NCBI GenBank assembly: GCA_041398705.1
Contig: JAWKUI010000008.1
Coordinates: forward strand, 1 to 64,000
Origin: NORP259 sp041398705
GTDB taxonomy: Bacteria; Planctomycetota; UBA1135; GCA-002686595
DNA: 64,000 nt
Direction of reading: 5' to 3'
In this document: positions 8,548 through 17,456 of the stretch, piece after piece
Numbering within the stretch: the stretch's first letter is position 1
Layout: each line of letters opens with the position of its first letter
The notes under the pieces: model-generated
The model's database searches: none
Told to the model about the DNA's origin: nothing
Seen by the model: the letters and a program-made list of their open reading frames with translations, nothing else
Translations under genes and position numbers: made by a program

Positions 8548-8581
8548 CCCGCCTTGCGGGAAGTGGGAGACATTGTCTCCC
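8548..8581. promoter_or_regulatory. double hairpin with perfect GGGAGACA palindrome
   Basis: CCCGC-CTT-GCGGG is followed at 8565-8581 by GGGAGACA-T-TGTCTCCC, a perfect 8-bp inverted repeat with a one-base centre. It lies between the rtcR stop (8492) and the next start (8613). It could terminate rtcR or be an operator for the secreted protein that follows; no long U tract is present. Confidence 0.45.
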
Positions 8582-8612
8582 GCCTTTGGATTTCGGAAAC
8601 CCCAGGACCCCC

Positions 8613-9611
8613 ATGCTTCGACAATCGCTTGCGCTCGCCACTTTGTTTGCCCTCGTTCCCGCCCTGCACGCTCAGGCCGTGCTTCTCGAGGAGGACTTCG
8701 AGGGGCCGACGTGGGATTGGACGGCCTACCGGGATGCCGGGGTCCAGAATGGCGCGTATTGGCACTTCACGTTGGCAACCAATACGTGCTTGGCCACCAC
8801 GGACGTCCCCGCCGCGCAGAACATCGTGGCGTACATGGGCAACAACTACTGCAACTATGAGTCGGCGCATCCGGGAGAATTCCTCGAGTACGATCATCCC
8901 ATCCAGATTCCAGCACAGTTCGCTGGGCCTGTATTGGAGTTCCAATCGTATGCGGCCAGCGAAGGCTGCAACGGCTGGGACTTCCATGTCGTCGAGGTTT
9001 CCAACGACGACGGCGCCACCTGGACCGAAGTCGCGCAGGCGTGCGCTTCCATGTTCACATGGACTACGGTTTCCGTGGACCTGAGCGCGTACCAAGGTCA
9101 GGAGATCCGCTTCCGCTTTGCGTTCTATGTGATTGACAGCTATGTGAACAACTACGTGGGTTGGGTTGTGGATGACGTGCGCATCGCCGCCACCGATTGC
9201 GATTCCTACAACTTCTGCACGGCGGCGCCCAACTCGACGGGGGTCGGCGCGACGATGGGGCATACCGGCACCAAGCGGGTGCACTTGAACAACTTCGTCC
9301 TGACCCTGGATGGAGGGCCTCCGGGCCAATTCGCGCACTTCTTCTACGGGACCACCGAAGACCAGGTTCCGATGGCGGGTGGGTACCTTTGTGTTGGAAC
9401 GGACGCGAACGGCTTCCGCCGCCTGTACCCCGGTGGGCAGATCGATGCCAACGGGCACCTGGATTGGCCCATCGACTTCCCGACCCTGCAGAACCAGTAC
9501 ACGATCCTGCCGGGCACGAGCTGGAAGTTCCAATGCTGGTATCGTGACTGGGTGAACGGCCAGAGCACCTCGAACTTCTCGGACGGCCTTTCGGTTACCT
9601 TCTGTCCGTAA
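8613..9611 (+). CDS. secreted protein, MAM/jelly-roll-like domain plus C-terminal lectin-like module
   Basis: The chosen ATG at 8613 gives a clean signal peptide (MLRQSLALATLFALVPALHA-QAV); the frame opens slightly upstream at 8586 without a signal. The mature part starts EEDFEGPTWDWTAY and continues to WVVDDVRIAATDCDSYNFC. This resembles the beta-sandwich (MAM or immune-inhibitor-A-like) domain of many secreted proteins, with a typical 'VEVSNDDGATW' strand. After a Cys-rich hinge, about 130 residues (GPPGQFAHFFYGTTEDQVP, GGYLCVG, SWKFQCWYRD, NFSDGLSVTFCP) form a module I associate with exported planctomycete proteins. No catalytic motif is visible. The gene is followed 54 bp later by a paralogue of identical layout. 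Confidence 0.8.
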   Translation: MLRQSLALATLFALVPALHAQAVLLEEDFEGPTWDWTAYRDAGVQNGAYWHFTLATNTCLATTDVPAAQNIVAYMGNNYCNYESAHPGEFLEYDHPIQIPAQFAGPVLEFQSYAASEGCNGWDFHVVEVSNDDGATWTEVAQACASMFTWTTVSVDLSAYQGQEIRFRFAFYVIDSYVNNYVGWVVDDVRIAATDCDSYNFCTAAPNSTGVGATMGHTGTKRVHLNNFVLTLDGGPPGQFAHFFYGTTEDQVPMAGGYLCVGTDANGFRRLYPGGQIDANGHLDWPIDFPTLQNQYTILPGTSWKFQCWYRDWVNGQSTSNFSDGLSVTFCP

Positions 9612-9665
9612 AAGGGACGCGACTGGCGCTCATGGACTTGTAGAACCAGACGGAGTGCCCGTGCA

Positions 9666-10667
9666 ATGAGACTCATCCGATTGTTCTTCCCGGTGATCGT
9701 TTGCTTTGGAGAATGGGCCCAAGCCCAGTCCCTGCTGACGGGTGAGGCGTTCGACAGCGCCTCGTCGGAGTGGATCGCGTACGGGGATGGAGGCGCGCCG
9801 TCGCTTTGGCATTGGGCATCGGACCAGGATTTCTGCCTGCAGGCCGCGGGCAGTCAAGGGGCGCAAGGTGGGGTCATGTACATGGGATCGGACGTGCTCT
9901 GCAACTTCGTGTTTGCGGGAAGCGGCGAGTATCTCGAGTACATGCCCTCCATCGCGGTGCCCGCAGGCGTCGGTCAGGTGCGGTTGGATTTTGACTCCTA
10001 CGCAGACAGTGAAGGGTGCGCGCTCGGGGTGGACGAACACCGGGTCGAGATCTCGGTGGACAATGGGGCCAGCTGGCAAGAGGTCGGTCAGGCGTGTGTC
10101 AACATGCGCGATTGGACTCCGGTTTCCCTCGACTTGAGTCCGTGGCAGGGCCTGGATGTCCGGTTGCGATTTGCGTTCTACAAGGGCGACGATGTGGCCA
10201 ACGATGGGCTGGGTTGGGTGATCGACAACGTGATCCTGCGGGCCAGCGACTGCCTCGCCTACAACTACTGCCACCGCAGCGGAAACTCGCACCACAGTGG
10301 CGGGGCCACGATCGGGTACTCCGGGGTGAAGCGCATCCACATGAATGACTTCACGTTGACCGTGCAGGATGCGCCGCCCGGGCAATTCGCCTACTTCTTC
10401 TACGGAACGGGGGAGATCCAAGTGCACCTGGCATCGGGTTACTTGTGTGTGAGCACCGACTCCAGTGGATACCGCCGGCTGCATCCTGGTGGATCGATCG
10501 ATGCGGGGGGGCACTTCGAGTGGGCCCTGGACTTTCCGACGCTCCTGAACCAATACACGATCGACCCCGGTAGCACCTGGAAGTTCCAGTGCTGGTACCG
10601 GGACCAGGTGGGAGGGCAGGGGACTTCGAACTTCTCCGATGGGCTGTCGGTGACCTTCTGCCCTTGA
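9666..10667 (+). CDS. secreted paralogue of the preceding gene
   Basis: A 333-residue protein with signal peptide (LFFPVIVCFGEWAQA-QS) and the same two modules as its neighbour: an N-terminal beta-sandwich (EYLEYMPSIAVPAG, VEISVDNGASWQEV, WVIDNVILRASDC) and the C-terminal module (GQFAYFFYGTGEIQV, SGYLCVSTDSSGYRRL, WKFQCWYRDQ, TSNFSDGLSVTFCP). The two proteins are collinear and clearly arose by tandem duplication. An adhesive or carbohydrate-binding role is possible but not shown. Downstream, 73 bp away, is the sigma-fusion gene. Confidence 0.8.
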   Translation: MRLIRLFFPVIVCFGEWAQAQSLLTGEAFDSASSEWIAYGDGGAPSLWHWASDQDFCLQAAGSQGAQGGVMYMGSDVLCNFVFAGSGEYLEYMPSIAVPAGVGQVRLDFDSYADSEGCALGVDEHRVEISVDNGASWQEVGQACVNMRDWTPVSLDLSPWQGLDVRLRFAFYKGDDVANDGLGWVIDNVILRASDCLAYNYCHRSGNSHHSGGATIGYSGVKRIHMNDFTLTVQDAPPGQFAYFFYGTGEIQVHLASGYLCVSTDSSGYRRLHPGGSIDAGGHFEWALDFPTLLNQYTIDPGSTWKFQCWYRDQVGGQGTSNFSDGLSVTFCP

Positions 10668-10740
10668 CGGGCAGCGGGTTTTCCGGTGGATTTTTCATGG
10701 AATCACCGGACGATTGGCGCCCTGGCTTCCATTCCAGGGC

Positions 10741-13008
10741 ATGAACGATCACGCATTGAAGCTGGAGGCCCTCGCTGGCCATCGAGAATGGTTGCGTCAA
10801 TTGGCGGGCCGGTTGGTGCAGAGTCCCGACCAGGCGGACGATCTGACCCAAGACACCTGGTTGGTGGCCCTGCGGAACGCAGACCGCATTCCGGAGGGCA
10901 GCGTCCGGTCCTGGTTGGGAGGCATCCTCAAGAACCGGGCTCGGGAGCTTTGGCGTAAAGAAGCCGGGATCCTGCGGCGGGAGCATCGGGCAGCGCGGAG
11001 CGAGGCCGACGCCCCTGGGGCTCTGAGCAGGGTGGAAGAGGCGGAGCAATGCCGGGCTCTTCTGGACCATGTCCTGGCCCTCGCCCCGGCGCACCGAGAC
11101 CTACTGTTGGCCCTCTATTTCGAAGGCAAGACTTCCGCCGCGGCTGCTGCCGATCTGAGCCTGACTCCCAGTGGGGTCCGCAGTCGCCATGCGGCGGCAC
11201 TGCAGAGTCTGCGCGCTCGCTTGGACGCCGGGCACCCCGGGGGTCGCAGTCAATGGGCGCCGATGTTGGCGGCGTTGGCGATCCCATCTGAAGTGACCCG
11301 TCCGTTCCGTTGGCTCGGGATCGCGCTCGCGGGGTTCCTGGTCGCGGGTGGGACTTGGGTGGCGCTTTCCCACCCGGGTCGGCCGGGATCGCAGTCCCGC
11401 CAACCGATCGAAGCCGAATTGCGAAGCGCCGGGGAAACCACCGAGATTGCGCAGGGGGTCGCGTCGCCCGATTCGGGAGCACGCGCCGACGAACAACCTA
11501 CGAACGAAGGCACTCCGCCGGGAGGACTGCAGGCCAACATTCCACCGGGCAGTACCCGCAGCGAACTGAACACACCACCTCCCGAACCCCGGCAGGTCTC
11601 TGGCCACGTCCAATCCATGCCGAATGTGGAAGTGTCTGCCTGGTGGGTTCCGACTCCCGCTGAAAGCCGAGGCGTATTGGTGGCGGAGCCGCTCGGAACG
11701 GTTTCGCCGGACGGGGCGTTCCAGTTCGAAGTTCCCGGCGAGCAGGCAGGCCGAATCCTCCTGTTCGCGCGCGACCATGCGCCGCTCTCGTCCGATCTGC
11801 AGGCCGGCGAGGGTGCCCAGGACCTACTGTTCTCGATGCAACCCGGTACTTCCATCGATGGTCACGCGGTGCTGCCCGAAGGGGCAACGTCAGGTATCGT
11901 GCGATGCCAGGTGGAAGTCCCCCTGACGGACGTTCACCTTCCGGGCAAGCAGGTCGATTTGGATTGGGGCCCGGAAGGAATCCGGCTCGCTTCTCAGGAG
12001 GTTCGCGTCGATGCCACCGGGGTGTTCCGTTTTGTGGGGTTGCTGCCGGCTGCGTATCGATTGGCGCTGGTTCCGCAACCCCACATTCCCTCCCATCAAG
12101 TCGAGGCTGTGGCCGGATGGAACGATGGGCAAGCCTTCGATGCAGCCCGCCTACATGTACTGGATTTCAGCGGCGCTGCGCTGGCCGTGGTGGCCCCGAG
12201 TTCTGGCCTCGAGTTGCAGACCACGGTGCAGTACGTGAACGTCTTCTGCATCGCGGAGGAGCACTTGCGTGGCGACTTGAAGGTGAAGGACCCGGCTCGG
12301 CCCAACGTTACGTACACGACGCCGGGAGCCTTCGCCTGCTGGATTGCGCCGGGTGCGGATCCGACCGTGCTGCTTGAACACGACGGTTATCTACCCCGAT
12401 CCCTGCGGATCATGGAAGCCCTGGACCCCGCCCTGGGGGCTGCAGTCGTGTATCTCGAACGCAACCCTGAGATCAAACGGGTCTGGTTGAATCCCGCTGG
12501 ACCGATTCCGGCCAATCTCCAAGTCCTTTGCGTAGCAAACCCGAATGAGCTGATCACCACCCTACCAGTGCCGACCACCCCCCGGATGCAAGGGAGATAT
12601 GAGGTGTTCGATCGTACCCGAGGTTCCGGCCGAATCGTGGTTCGTTCAGCGGACCCCACGCGCTCGTCCACAGACTGGTATGTGCCGTGGAGTATGTCTT
12701 GTGCCGAACTGCAAAACGACCAGGTGATTCCACTACAGATGCAAGTGGGTGGGCGGATCCGGGTGTTCTTACCCGTCGAGCCGGCGCCGAATCAGAACAT
12801 CATGATCCGGCAGGCGGGTGAGGCGTGGCAAAGCGGTGGTGCCTGGTCCATATCCCAGAGCCAGCGAACCTGCGCGACGTGTTTGCCACCTGGGGTCTGG
12901 GAGGTGGCGGTTGGCAACGGCTTTGGCAGCCGCTTCGAGCCCCTGGTCAATGGATCCATCGAAGTGGTCGCTCAAGAGATTGCCGAGATCACCCTGACCC
13001 TTCCCTGA
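10741..13008 (+). CDS. ECF-type RNA polymerase sigma factor fused through a TM helix to extracytoplasmic repeat domains
   Basis: A 755-residue protein starting at ATG 10741. Residues 10-72 are sigma-70 region 2 (LAGRLVQSPDQADDLTQDTWL, VRSWLGGILKNRARELWRK). Residues about 105-160 are region 4 with a helix-turn-helix (LAPAHRDLLLALYFEGKT, LTPSGVRSRHAAALQSLRARL). A single membrane segment follows (residues 190-209, WLGIALAGFLVAGGTWVAL), then a Pro/Gly-rich linker and about 500 residues of beta-rich, carboxypeptidase-regulatory-like segments (VSGHVQSMPNVEVSAW, GAFQFEVPGEQAGRIL, FRFVGLLPAAYRLAL). The layout implies a cytoplasmic sigma part tethered to an outside sensor, so release by proteolysis or signalling in place would be required. 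No separate anti-sigma gene is adjacent. It ends one base before the convergent TonB-like gene. Confidence 0.85.
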   Translation: MNDHALKLEALAGHREWLRQLAGRLVQSPDQADDLTQDTWLVALRNADRIPEGSVRSWLGGILKNRARELWRKEAGILRREHRAARSEADAPGALSRVEEAEQCRALLDHVLALAPAHRDLLLALYFEGKTSAAAAADLSLTPSGVRSRHAAALQSLRARLDAGHPGGRSQWAPMLAALAIPSEVTRPFRWLGIALAGFLVAGGTWVALSHPGRPGSQSRQPIEAELRSAGETTEIAQGVASPDSGARADEQPTNEGTPPGGLQANIPPGSTRSELNTPPPEPRQVSGHVQSMPNVEVSAWWVPTPAESRGVLVAEPLGTVSPDGAFQFEVPGEQAGRILLFARDHAPLSSDLQAGEGAQDLLFSMQPGTSIDGHAVLPEGATSGIVRCQVEVPLTDVHLPGKQVDLDWGPEGIRLASQEVRVDATGVFRFVGLLPAAYRLALVPQPHIPSHQVEAVAGWNDGQAFDAARLHVLDFSGAALAVVAPSSGLELQTTVQYVNVFCIAEEHLRGDLKVKDPARPNVTYTTPGAFACWIAPGADPTVLLEHDGYLPRSLRIMEALDPALGAAVVYLERNPEIKRVWLNPAGPIPANLQVLCVANPNELITTLPVPTTPRMQGRYEVFDRTRGSGRIVVRSADPTRSSTDWYVPWSMSCAELQNDQVIPLQMQVGGRIRVFLPVEPAPNQNIMIRQAGEAWQSGGAWSISQSQRTCATCLPPGVWEVAVGNGFGSRFEPLVNGSIEVVAQEIAEITLTLP

Positions 13009-13009
13009 T

Positions 13010-16000
13010 TCACCGCTCCGTACGGAGCAGTGGCGTGAAGTAGCGGTAGTAGACTTCGAGCGAGAGCACAGCGAGGGCCGTGGTGTAGCTGCGGTCCTCG
13101 TCGCTGTCGGCGGCGTATTGGGCGTAGATCGAGATCGGTTGCCAGGAGCCGTTGGGTTGTTGGGCGGGAAGCAGCGTGGATTGCAGGCCGGTGTTCCAAC
13201 GTTGCCAGGCGTCGCCGCCGGCGCGCACGAGGGCCAGGCTGCCGTAGTACCAGTAGTAGAGGTTGCCGGTGGCGCGTTCGACGAAGGCTTGTTCGCCTTC
13301 GAAGGCGTAGCGGGCGGGGATGCGGCGGAGGAGGTGGCGGCGCGCGGGTTCGAAGTCGGGGCTGTCGATGGATTCGCCCAGCAGGGAGAGCGCGAACAGG
13401 GCGGCGGGAGTCGAGCCGGGCAGGGTGGCGTATTCGGAGCGCAGGCGGCTGGGGGCGTGGTTGTAGCGCCAAGCGCCGAGGTCCGGGTCCCAGGCTTCCA
13501 GCAGGAATTGCCGGGCGGCGGGCAGTACGTCGCCGGGCACGGTCACCCCGGCGAGCTGCGCAGACTTGAGTGCCATCACCTGCCAGACGCTGACCGAAAC
13601 CCGCGGCCAGGCGTCGTACTGTTCGGCGTCGGGGTAGTAGTAGTTCCAACCCCCGTAGAGGCGCACGTCGCGGCGGGTGCGGTTCTGGTTGGCGACGATG
13701 TGGTCGACCGCGCGTTGCAGGGGAGCGCGCAGGCGTTCGTCGTGCTCGAGCGCGAAACACTCGGCCAGTGCATACGTGGCGATGGCGTGTCCGTAGGCCG
13801 AGTTGTCGCCGAAGTGGCCGCTGTGGGCATCTTGCTGCCCGAGCAAGAACTGCACGGCCCGCTGCACGGTGGGCTGGAACTCATCCGTTCGCCCCGGGGT
13901 GTGACCTGCTCCCAGGAACGCGAGCAGGACGAGGCCGGTTTTGCCCACGCGCAGGTTGCGGTACTTGTCGTAGTTGCGCTCGCGCTGGCCCCAGCACCCC
14001 GGATCCATCTGGATGCTGGCGAGGTAACGCAAGCCGTGCAGCACCGCGGCTTCGGTTTCGGCGCTGCCGCCCAGGGCGCGCAGGGCCTGTTCCTTGGCGA
14101 GTCCGAAGCGGTTGCGGAAGGCTTCGGGCAGGGTTTCCAGGGGGTCCGTGGCTTGCACCAGGGGCTCGTGCACTTCCGGCGTTGCCAGGGCGGGGGTGGG
14201 CAGGGCCTGGGGTTGCCATTCGGTGCTGCGCGTGGGCATGGACGCGGCCACACGCGAGGGACCGGAGGGGCCGGTATTCGTCCTGCGTTCGAATGCGTGG
14301 GCGGAGGTCAGCGAGAGGCCCGCACCTTCGGAGCCGGTGGGCTCGGGCGTTTGCAGCGGCTCCAAGTCCTGCGCCAGTTCGCGGCTTTGCACCGCCAACT
14401 CCACGGGCTCGGGCATCGCTTGCGCGATTGCAGCGGTAGGCATTCTGGTATCCGGTGCAACGGCCGCGCGGGACGGTACCGGGAGCGGCTGCGGAGACCA
14501 GGCGGCAGCGGATGCCTTTCCCGCCGGCTCGGAAGGTTCGGCCCGCGTCAAACCGGCAGCTTCCGCCCCCGCAGGCTGCCAGCGTTGTGCACCGGGCAGG
14601 GCGAGTTTGGCCGCGGGTTCGCCCAACTGCGCCATGGGCGCCGGCTCTCCAGCGGGTGCGCGCATCTCCAGGTCCACCGGCAATTCGGTGCGGGGAGCGG
14701 AATTCGGAAGGGCTTGCGGCGTGGCCTCGGCGAGTCCGACGTCCGGTGCGGCTTGTGCGAGCAGCGCGGCAGAGGGCGCGGAGTGGGCAACAGGCGTTGC
14801 CGCATCGGCGGGGTTACGGGTGGGCGCCGGGGCGCGCTTCGCCGCACCCGATTCCGCGCCCCGTTCCGGCCGGGGAGTCACCGCGGCAGTCGCAAGCGCC
14901 AACTCCGCCCGGGCCGCGACGGGGCCGCTCTCGGGCAAGGGAGCTTCGCGCAGATCGGTCAGGCGGCTTTGCGGAGCGGCCGGGTCGGGCTGCGGGGTCT
15001 GCGTGGGAGTTGCCTGGGTCGCGGGGGTTGGCAGGGGAGCCGCAGCGAGTGGGGCGCGGCTCGCGGCGCGCGGGGCGAATTCGGCTTCGGGGGTGACGCT
15101 GTCGGACTGCGAGCGGCTTGCGACCGCTGGTTGTGCCGCCGCGCGCGTGCTCTGCAATTGTCCGCCGCGTTGCTTTTGCCGTGCGTCCTGGCGCGAGGGG
15201 CTCGCTGCCAAGCGCACTTCGAAGGTACCGGCTTGGGCGGCGGCTTCGAACGGATCCTGGCGTGGGTGCACGTCGCGGAACCACCAGAGCAACAGGGCAT
15301 GCACCAGCAGCGAAACGAGCACGCAGCGGTAGATCACCTCGAACGTGGTCCAACGTTTGGCAAGCCAGGCGAGCAGCGCCAGCAGCAGCAATGCGGCGAG
15401 CAGTGCCAGCTCGAACCAGCCGGGCCGCGCGGAGGGGCGCACGAAGAGTTCGCGCGACCGCGCCTGCAGCAATTGTGTGCGGCCCCCGGATTCGCCGGTC
15501 ATCCACAGGCGGAAGCCATCGGGGGTGGGGCGCGGCGACCGCACCGGGCCCGATAGTCCCAAACCTTCCACCGGCGCGGCGGCGAGCCAGCCGCCTTGGT
15601 TCCGGAACGAACGGAAGATGCGCGTCTGGCCCGGCTCTTGGTCGCGGTCCGACACGAAGTAGAGCATGCGCCCATCGGCGGAGAAGGCGGGATCCCGTTC
15701 GGCGGCGGGGCTCTCGAACCCGGCCAGGACGTTTGCGCCAAGGTGGCCTTGGGCAGCATCGGCGAGATACAAGTCCCACGAGCGCGGACCTTCGCCCGCT
15801 CGATTCGAAGCGAACACCAATCCGCTGCCGCCGGGCACCGGGGCGGGTTCGGTGTCGTCCTGAGCAGATTGCAGCGCTGCGGGCAAGGGCTCGGGGGTTC
15901 CCGCGCTGCCGTCCTGGAAGGGGGCGCGCCACAGGTCGAGACCGCCGCTCCCGCCGCTGCGGTTGGATGCAAAGTACAAGAAACCGTGGCCAAACGCCGG

Positions 16001-16369
16001 CGCGACTTCGTCGGCGGGGGAATCGACTTCCGCCCAGCGGCGTGCCTCGCCGGGCTCTTCGCCGCGCATCGGCGCGATCCAAAGGTCGCTGCCGCTGCCC
16101 CGCACACCGACGGTGAACGCGAGCCAGCGTCCATCGGGGCTCAAGGCCGGCTCGCGCACTTCGAGTGCATTGCCCTGGGCATCGCGCACGGGCTGCGCGG
16201 GTTGCCATTGGGCGAATCGCAGGGGCTGCGCCGCGTCCGGGCTGCCCGCGCCATCGGTCAACCCGCGCGGCTTGCCGTCCGGGCCGAAGGACATCCACGC
16301 CGCCAAGAACCCCGCGCCGAGCAGCGCCAGGGTCAAAACCGTGTTCTTGACGGCGTGGGAGGGATTCAC
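13010..16369 (-). CDS. TonB-like protein: PD40 propeller, TM pair with SxxxH, Pro/Ala spacer, C-terminal squalene-hopene/prenyltransferase-like toroid
   Basis: A 1119-residue protein from GTG 16369, whose GTGA overlaps the exbD stop. A TM helix lies at residues 7-28. Residues about 73-305 contain WD40-like PD40 propeller repeats (EPALSPDGRWLAF, FLYFASNRSGG, DPAFSADGRMLYFVSDRD). Two helices follow (about 320-338 and 345-364), the second containing SLLVH, the SxxxH pattern of TonB transmembrane helices. About 390 Pro/Ala/Glu-rich residues then lead to a C-terminal alpha/alpha toroid of about 360 residues with prenyltransferase/squalene-oxidase-type repeats (LRYLASIQMDPGCWG, FLLGQQDAHSGHFGD, ALAECF, STPAALFALSLL). 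No DxDD cyclase motif is seen, so it is probably a binding rather than a catalytic toroid. Last gene of the TPR-exbB-exbD operon. Confidence 0.85.
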   Translation of the reverse strand: MNPSHAVKNTVLTLALLGAGFLAAWMSFGPDGKPRGLTDGAGSPDAAQPLRFAQWQPAQPVRDAQGNALEVREPALSPDGRWLAFTVGVRGSGSDLWIAPMRGEEPGEARRWAEVDSPADEVAPAFGHGFLYFASNRSGGSGGLDLWRAPFQDGSAGTPEPLPAALQSAQDDTEPAPVPGGSGLVFASNRAGEGPRSWDLYLADAAQGHLGANVLAGFESPAAERDPAFSADGRMLYFVSDRDQEPGQTRIFRSFRNQGGWLAAAPVEGLGLSGPVRSPRPTPDGFRLWMTGESGGRTQLLQARSRELFVRPSARPGWFELALLAALLLLALLAWLAKRWTTFEVIYRCVLVSLLVHALLLWWFRDVHPRQDPFEAAAQAGTFEVRLAASPSRQDARQKQRGGQLQSTRAAAQPAVASRSQSDSVTPEAEFAPRAASRAPLAAAPLPTPATQATPTQTPQPDPAAPQSRLTDLREAPLPESGPVAARAELALATAAVTPRPERGAESGAAKRAPAPTRNPADAATPVAHSAPSAALLAQAAPDVGLAEATPQALPNSAPRTELPVDLEMRAPAGEPAPMAQLGEPAAKLALPGAQRWQPAGAEAAGLTRAEPSEPAGKASAAAWSPQPLPVPSRAAVAPDTRMPTAAIAQAMPEPVELAVQSRELAQDLEPLQTPEPTGSEGAGLSLTSAHAFERRTNTGPSGPSRVAASMPTRSTEWQPQALPTPALATPEVHEPLVQATDPLETLPEAFRNRFGLAKEQALRALGGSAETEAAVLHGLRYLASIQMDPGCWGQRERNYDKYRNLRVGKTGLVLLAFLGAGHTPGRTDEFQPTVQRAVQFLLGQQDAHSGHFGDNSAYGHAIATYALAECFALEHDERLRAPLQRAVDHIVANQNRTRRDVRLYGGWNYYYPDAEQYDAWPRVSVSVWQVMALKSAQLAGVTVPGDVLPAARQFLLEAWDPDLGAWRYNHAPSRLRSEYATLPGSTPAALFALSLLGESIDSPDFEPARRHLLRRIPARYAFEGEQAFVERATGNLYYWYYGSLALVRAGGDAWQRWNTGLQSTLLPAQQPNGSWQPISIYAQYAADSDEDRSYTTALAVLSLEVYYRYFTPLLRTER

Positions 16370-16779
16370 TGGGCTTCGAGGGTGCCGAGGGAGAGTTGTT
16401 GCAGACCTGCCTGACCGCACGCATCCATCACGGCGATGATGCGTTCGTGGGCCACCTGGCGGTCGCCACGGATCGTGACCGGAAGATCCGGGTTGTGTTC
16501 GGCGCGTTTCACCAGCAGGGGCAGCAGATCTTCGTCCGCCGTCGCATCGGGACCGACATGGATCGAACCATCGCGCAGCACGTGGATGATGAGCTCTTCG
16601 GGATGTTGCTCGACCGGATCCCCGGATTGGGCTTCGGGTAGGTCGACGTCCATCTGCCGCTCCGGATCCTGGAAGGTCGTGGCGACCATGAAGAAGATCA
16701 GCAGCAGGAAGATCACGTCGATCATCGGGGTCAGGTTGAGCACGAGCTCATCCGCCCCTTCGTCGTCCTGGATGTTCAC
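16366..16779 (-). CDS. exbD: ExbD/TolR-family proton-channel subunit
   Basis: A 137-residue protein from GTG 16779, overlapping the exbB stop by GTGA. The short cytoplasmic N terminus is followed by LNLTPMIDVIFLLLIFFMV, the family transmembrane helix with the essential Asp in PMIDV. The periplasmic domain (EELIIHVLRDGSIHVG, LPVTIRGDRQVAHERIIAVMDACGQAGL) has the usual ExbD/TolR fold signature. With ExbB it would form the proton-driven motor. Translational coupling on both sides shows it is made with ExbB and the TonB-like protein. Confidence 0.93.
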   Translation of the reverse strand: MNIQDDEGADELVLNLTPMIDVIFLLLIFFMVATTFQDPERQMDVDLPEAQSGDPVEQHPEELIIHVLRDGSIHVGPDATADEDLLPLLVKRAEHNPDLPVTIRGDRQVAHERIIAVMDACGQAGLQQLSLGTLEAQ

Positions 16780-17447
16780 GCCGCCGCCTCCTGGGACGCC
16801 GGGGCGATGTGCAGGCGGCTGTGGGCGTCCTCCGCGAGCCGCGCGAAACGATCGATGCGGCTCTTGAAGTAGTAGTAGAAGGCTTGGGTCGGGATCGCGA
16901 CGGCCAGGCCGGCGGCGGTGGTGATCAGCGCCTCCGAGATGCCGCCCGCGAGCACCTGCGGTTTGCCCAGGCCATCCTGCGTCGCGATGTTGGTGAAGGT
17001 GCCGATCATGCCCCACACTGTGCCAAGCAGTCCGAGCAGCGGCGCGATCATCGCCACGACGACGAGCGGGCGCAGGCCGGCGGAAAGGCGTTTGACCTCG
17101 CGGCGGCCGGTGTCTTCAACCACCTTCTCCATTTCGAGGAAAGGTTGATCGCGGCGGGCGAGACCGGCTTCGAGGATGCGCGCCAGGGGCGTGCCCGCCT
17201 GTCGGCACCGTTCCAAGGCTGCGGCCGCGCCTTGGTTGCGGGCGAGGCCTTCGACTTCCTCGGCAAAACGCGGCTTGCCGATGGCACCGGTGCGTAAGCG
17301 CGTGAAGCGTTCAACCACAAACGCGAGCGCAACCACCGAACAGAGTCCGATCGGGATCATCAACGGCCCCCCGTTCAGGATCATCTCGTACAGCGATTGC
17401 AGGTCGATGCCCTTGCCTGCGGGCGGGTTGGCGATGGCGAGGTTCAT
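16776..17447 (-). CDS. exbB: MotA/TolQ/ExbB-family proton-channel protein
   Basis: A 223-residue protein with the three expected helices: GGPLMIPIGLCSVVALAFVVERF near the N terminus, then LRPLVVVAMIAPLLGLLGTVWGMI and ISEALITTAAGLAVAIPTQAFYYYF. The conserved GLLGTVWGMIGTF and EALITTAAGLAVAIP blocks are typical. It forms the pentameric ring of the motor that uses the proton gradient. It starts 9 bp after the TPR gene and overlaps exbD by 4 bp. Confidence 0.94.
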   Translation of the reverse strand: MNLAIANPPAGKGIDLQSLYEMILNGGPLMIPIGLCSVVALAFVVERFTRLRTGAIGKPRFAEEVEGLARNQGAAAALERCRQAGTPLARILEAGLARRDQPFLEMEKVVEDTGRREVKRLSAGLRPLVVVAMIAPLLGLLGTVWGMIGTFTNIATQDGLGKPQVLAGGISEALITTAAGLAVAIPTQAFYYYFKSRIDRFARLAEDAHSRLHIAPASQEAAA

Positions 17448-17456
17448 GTCGGGGCG

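Noticed and set aside
13118..15556. 812-residue plus-strand frame opposite the TonB-like gene
   Set aside because: Antisense shadow; Gly/Arg-rich low complexity with no motif, while the minus strand has clear PD40 and toroid repeats.
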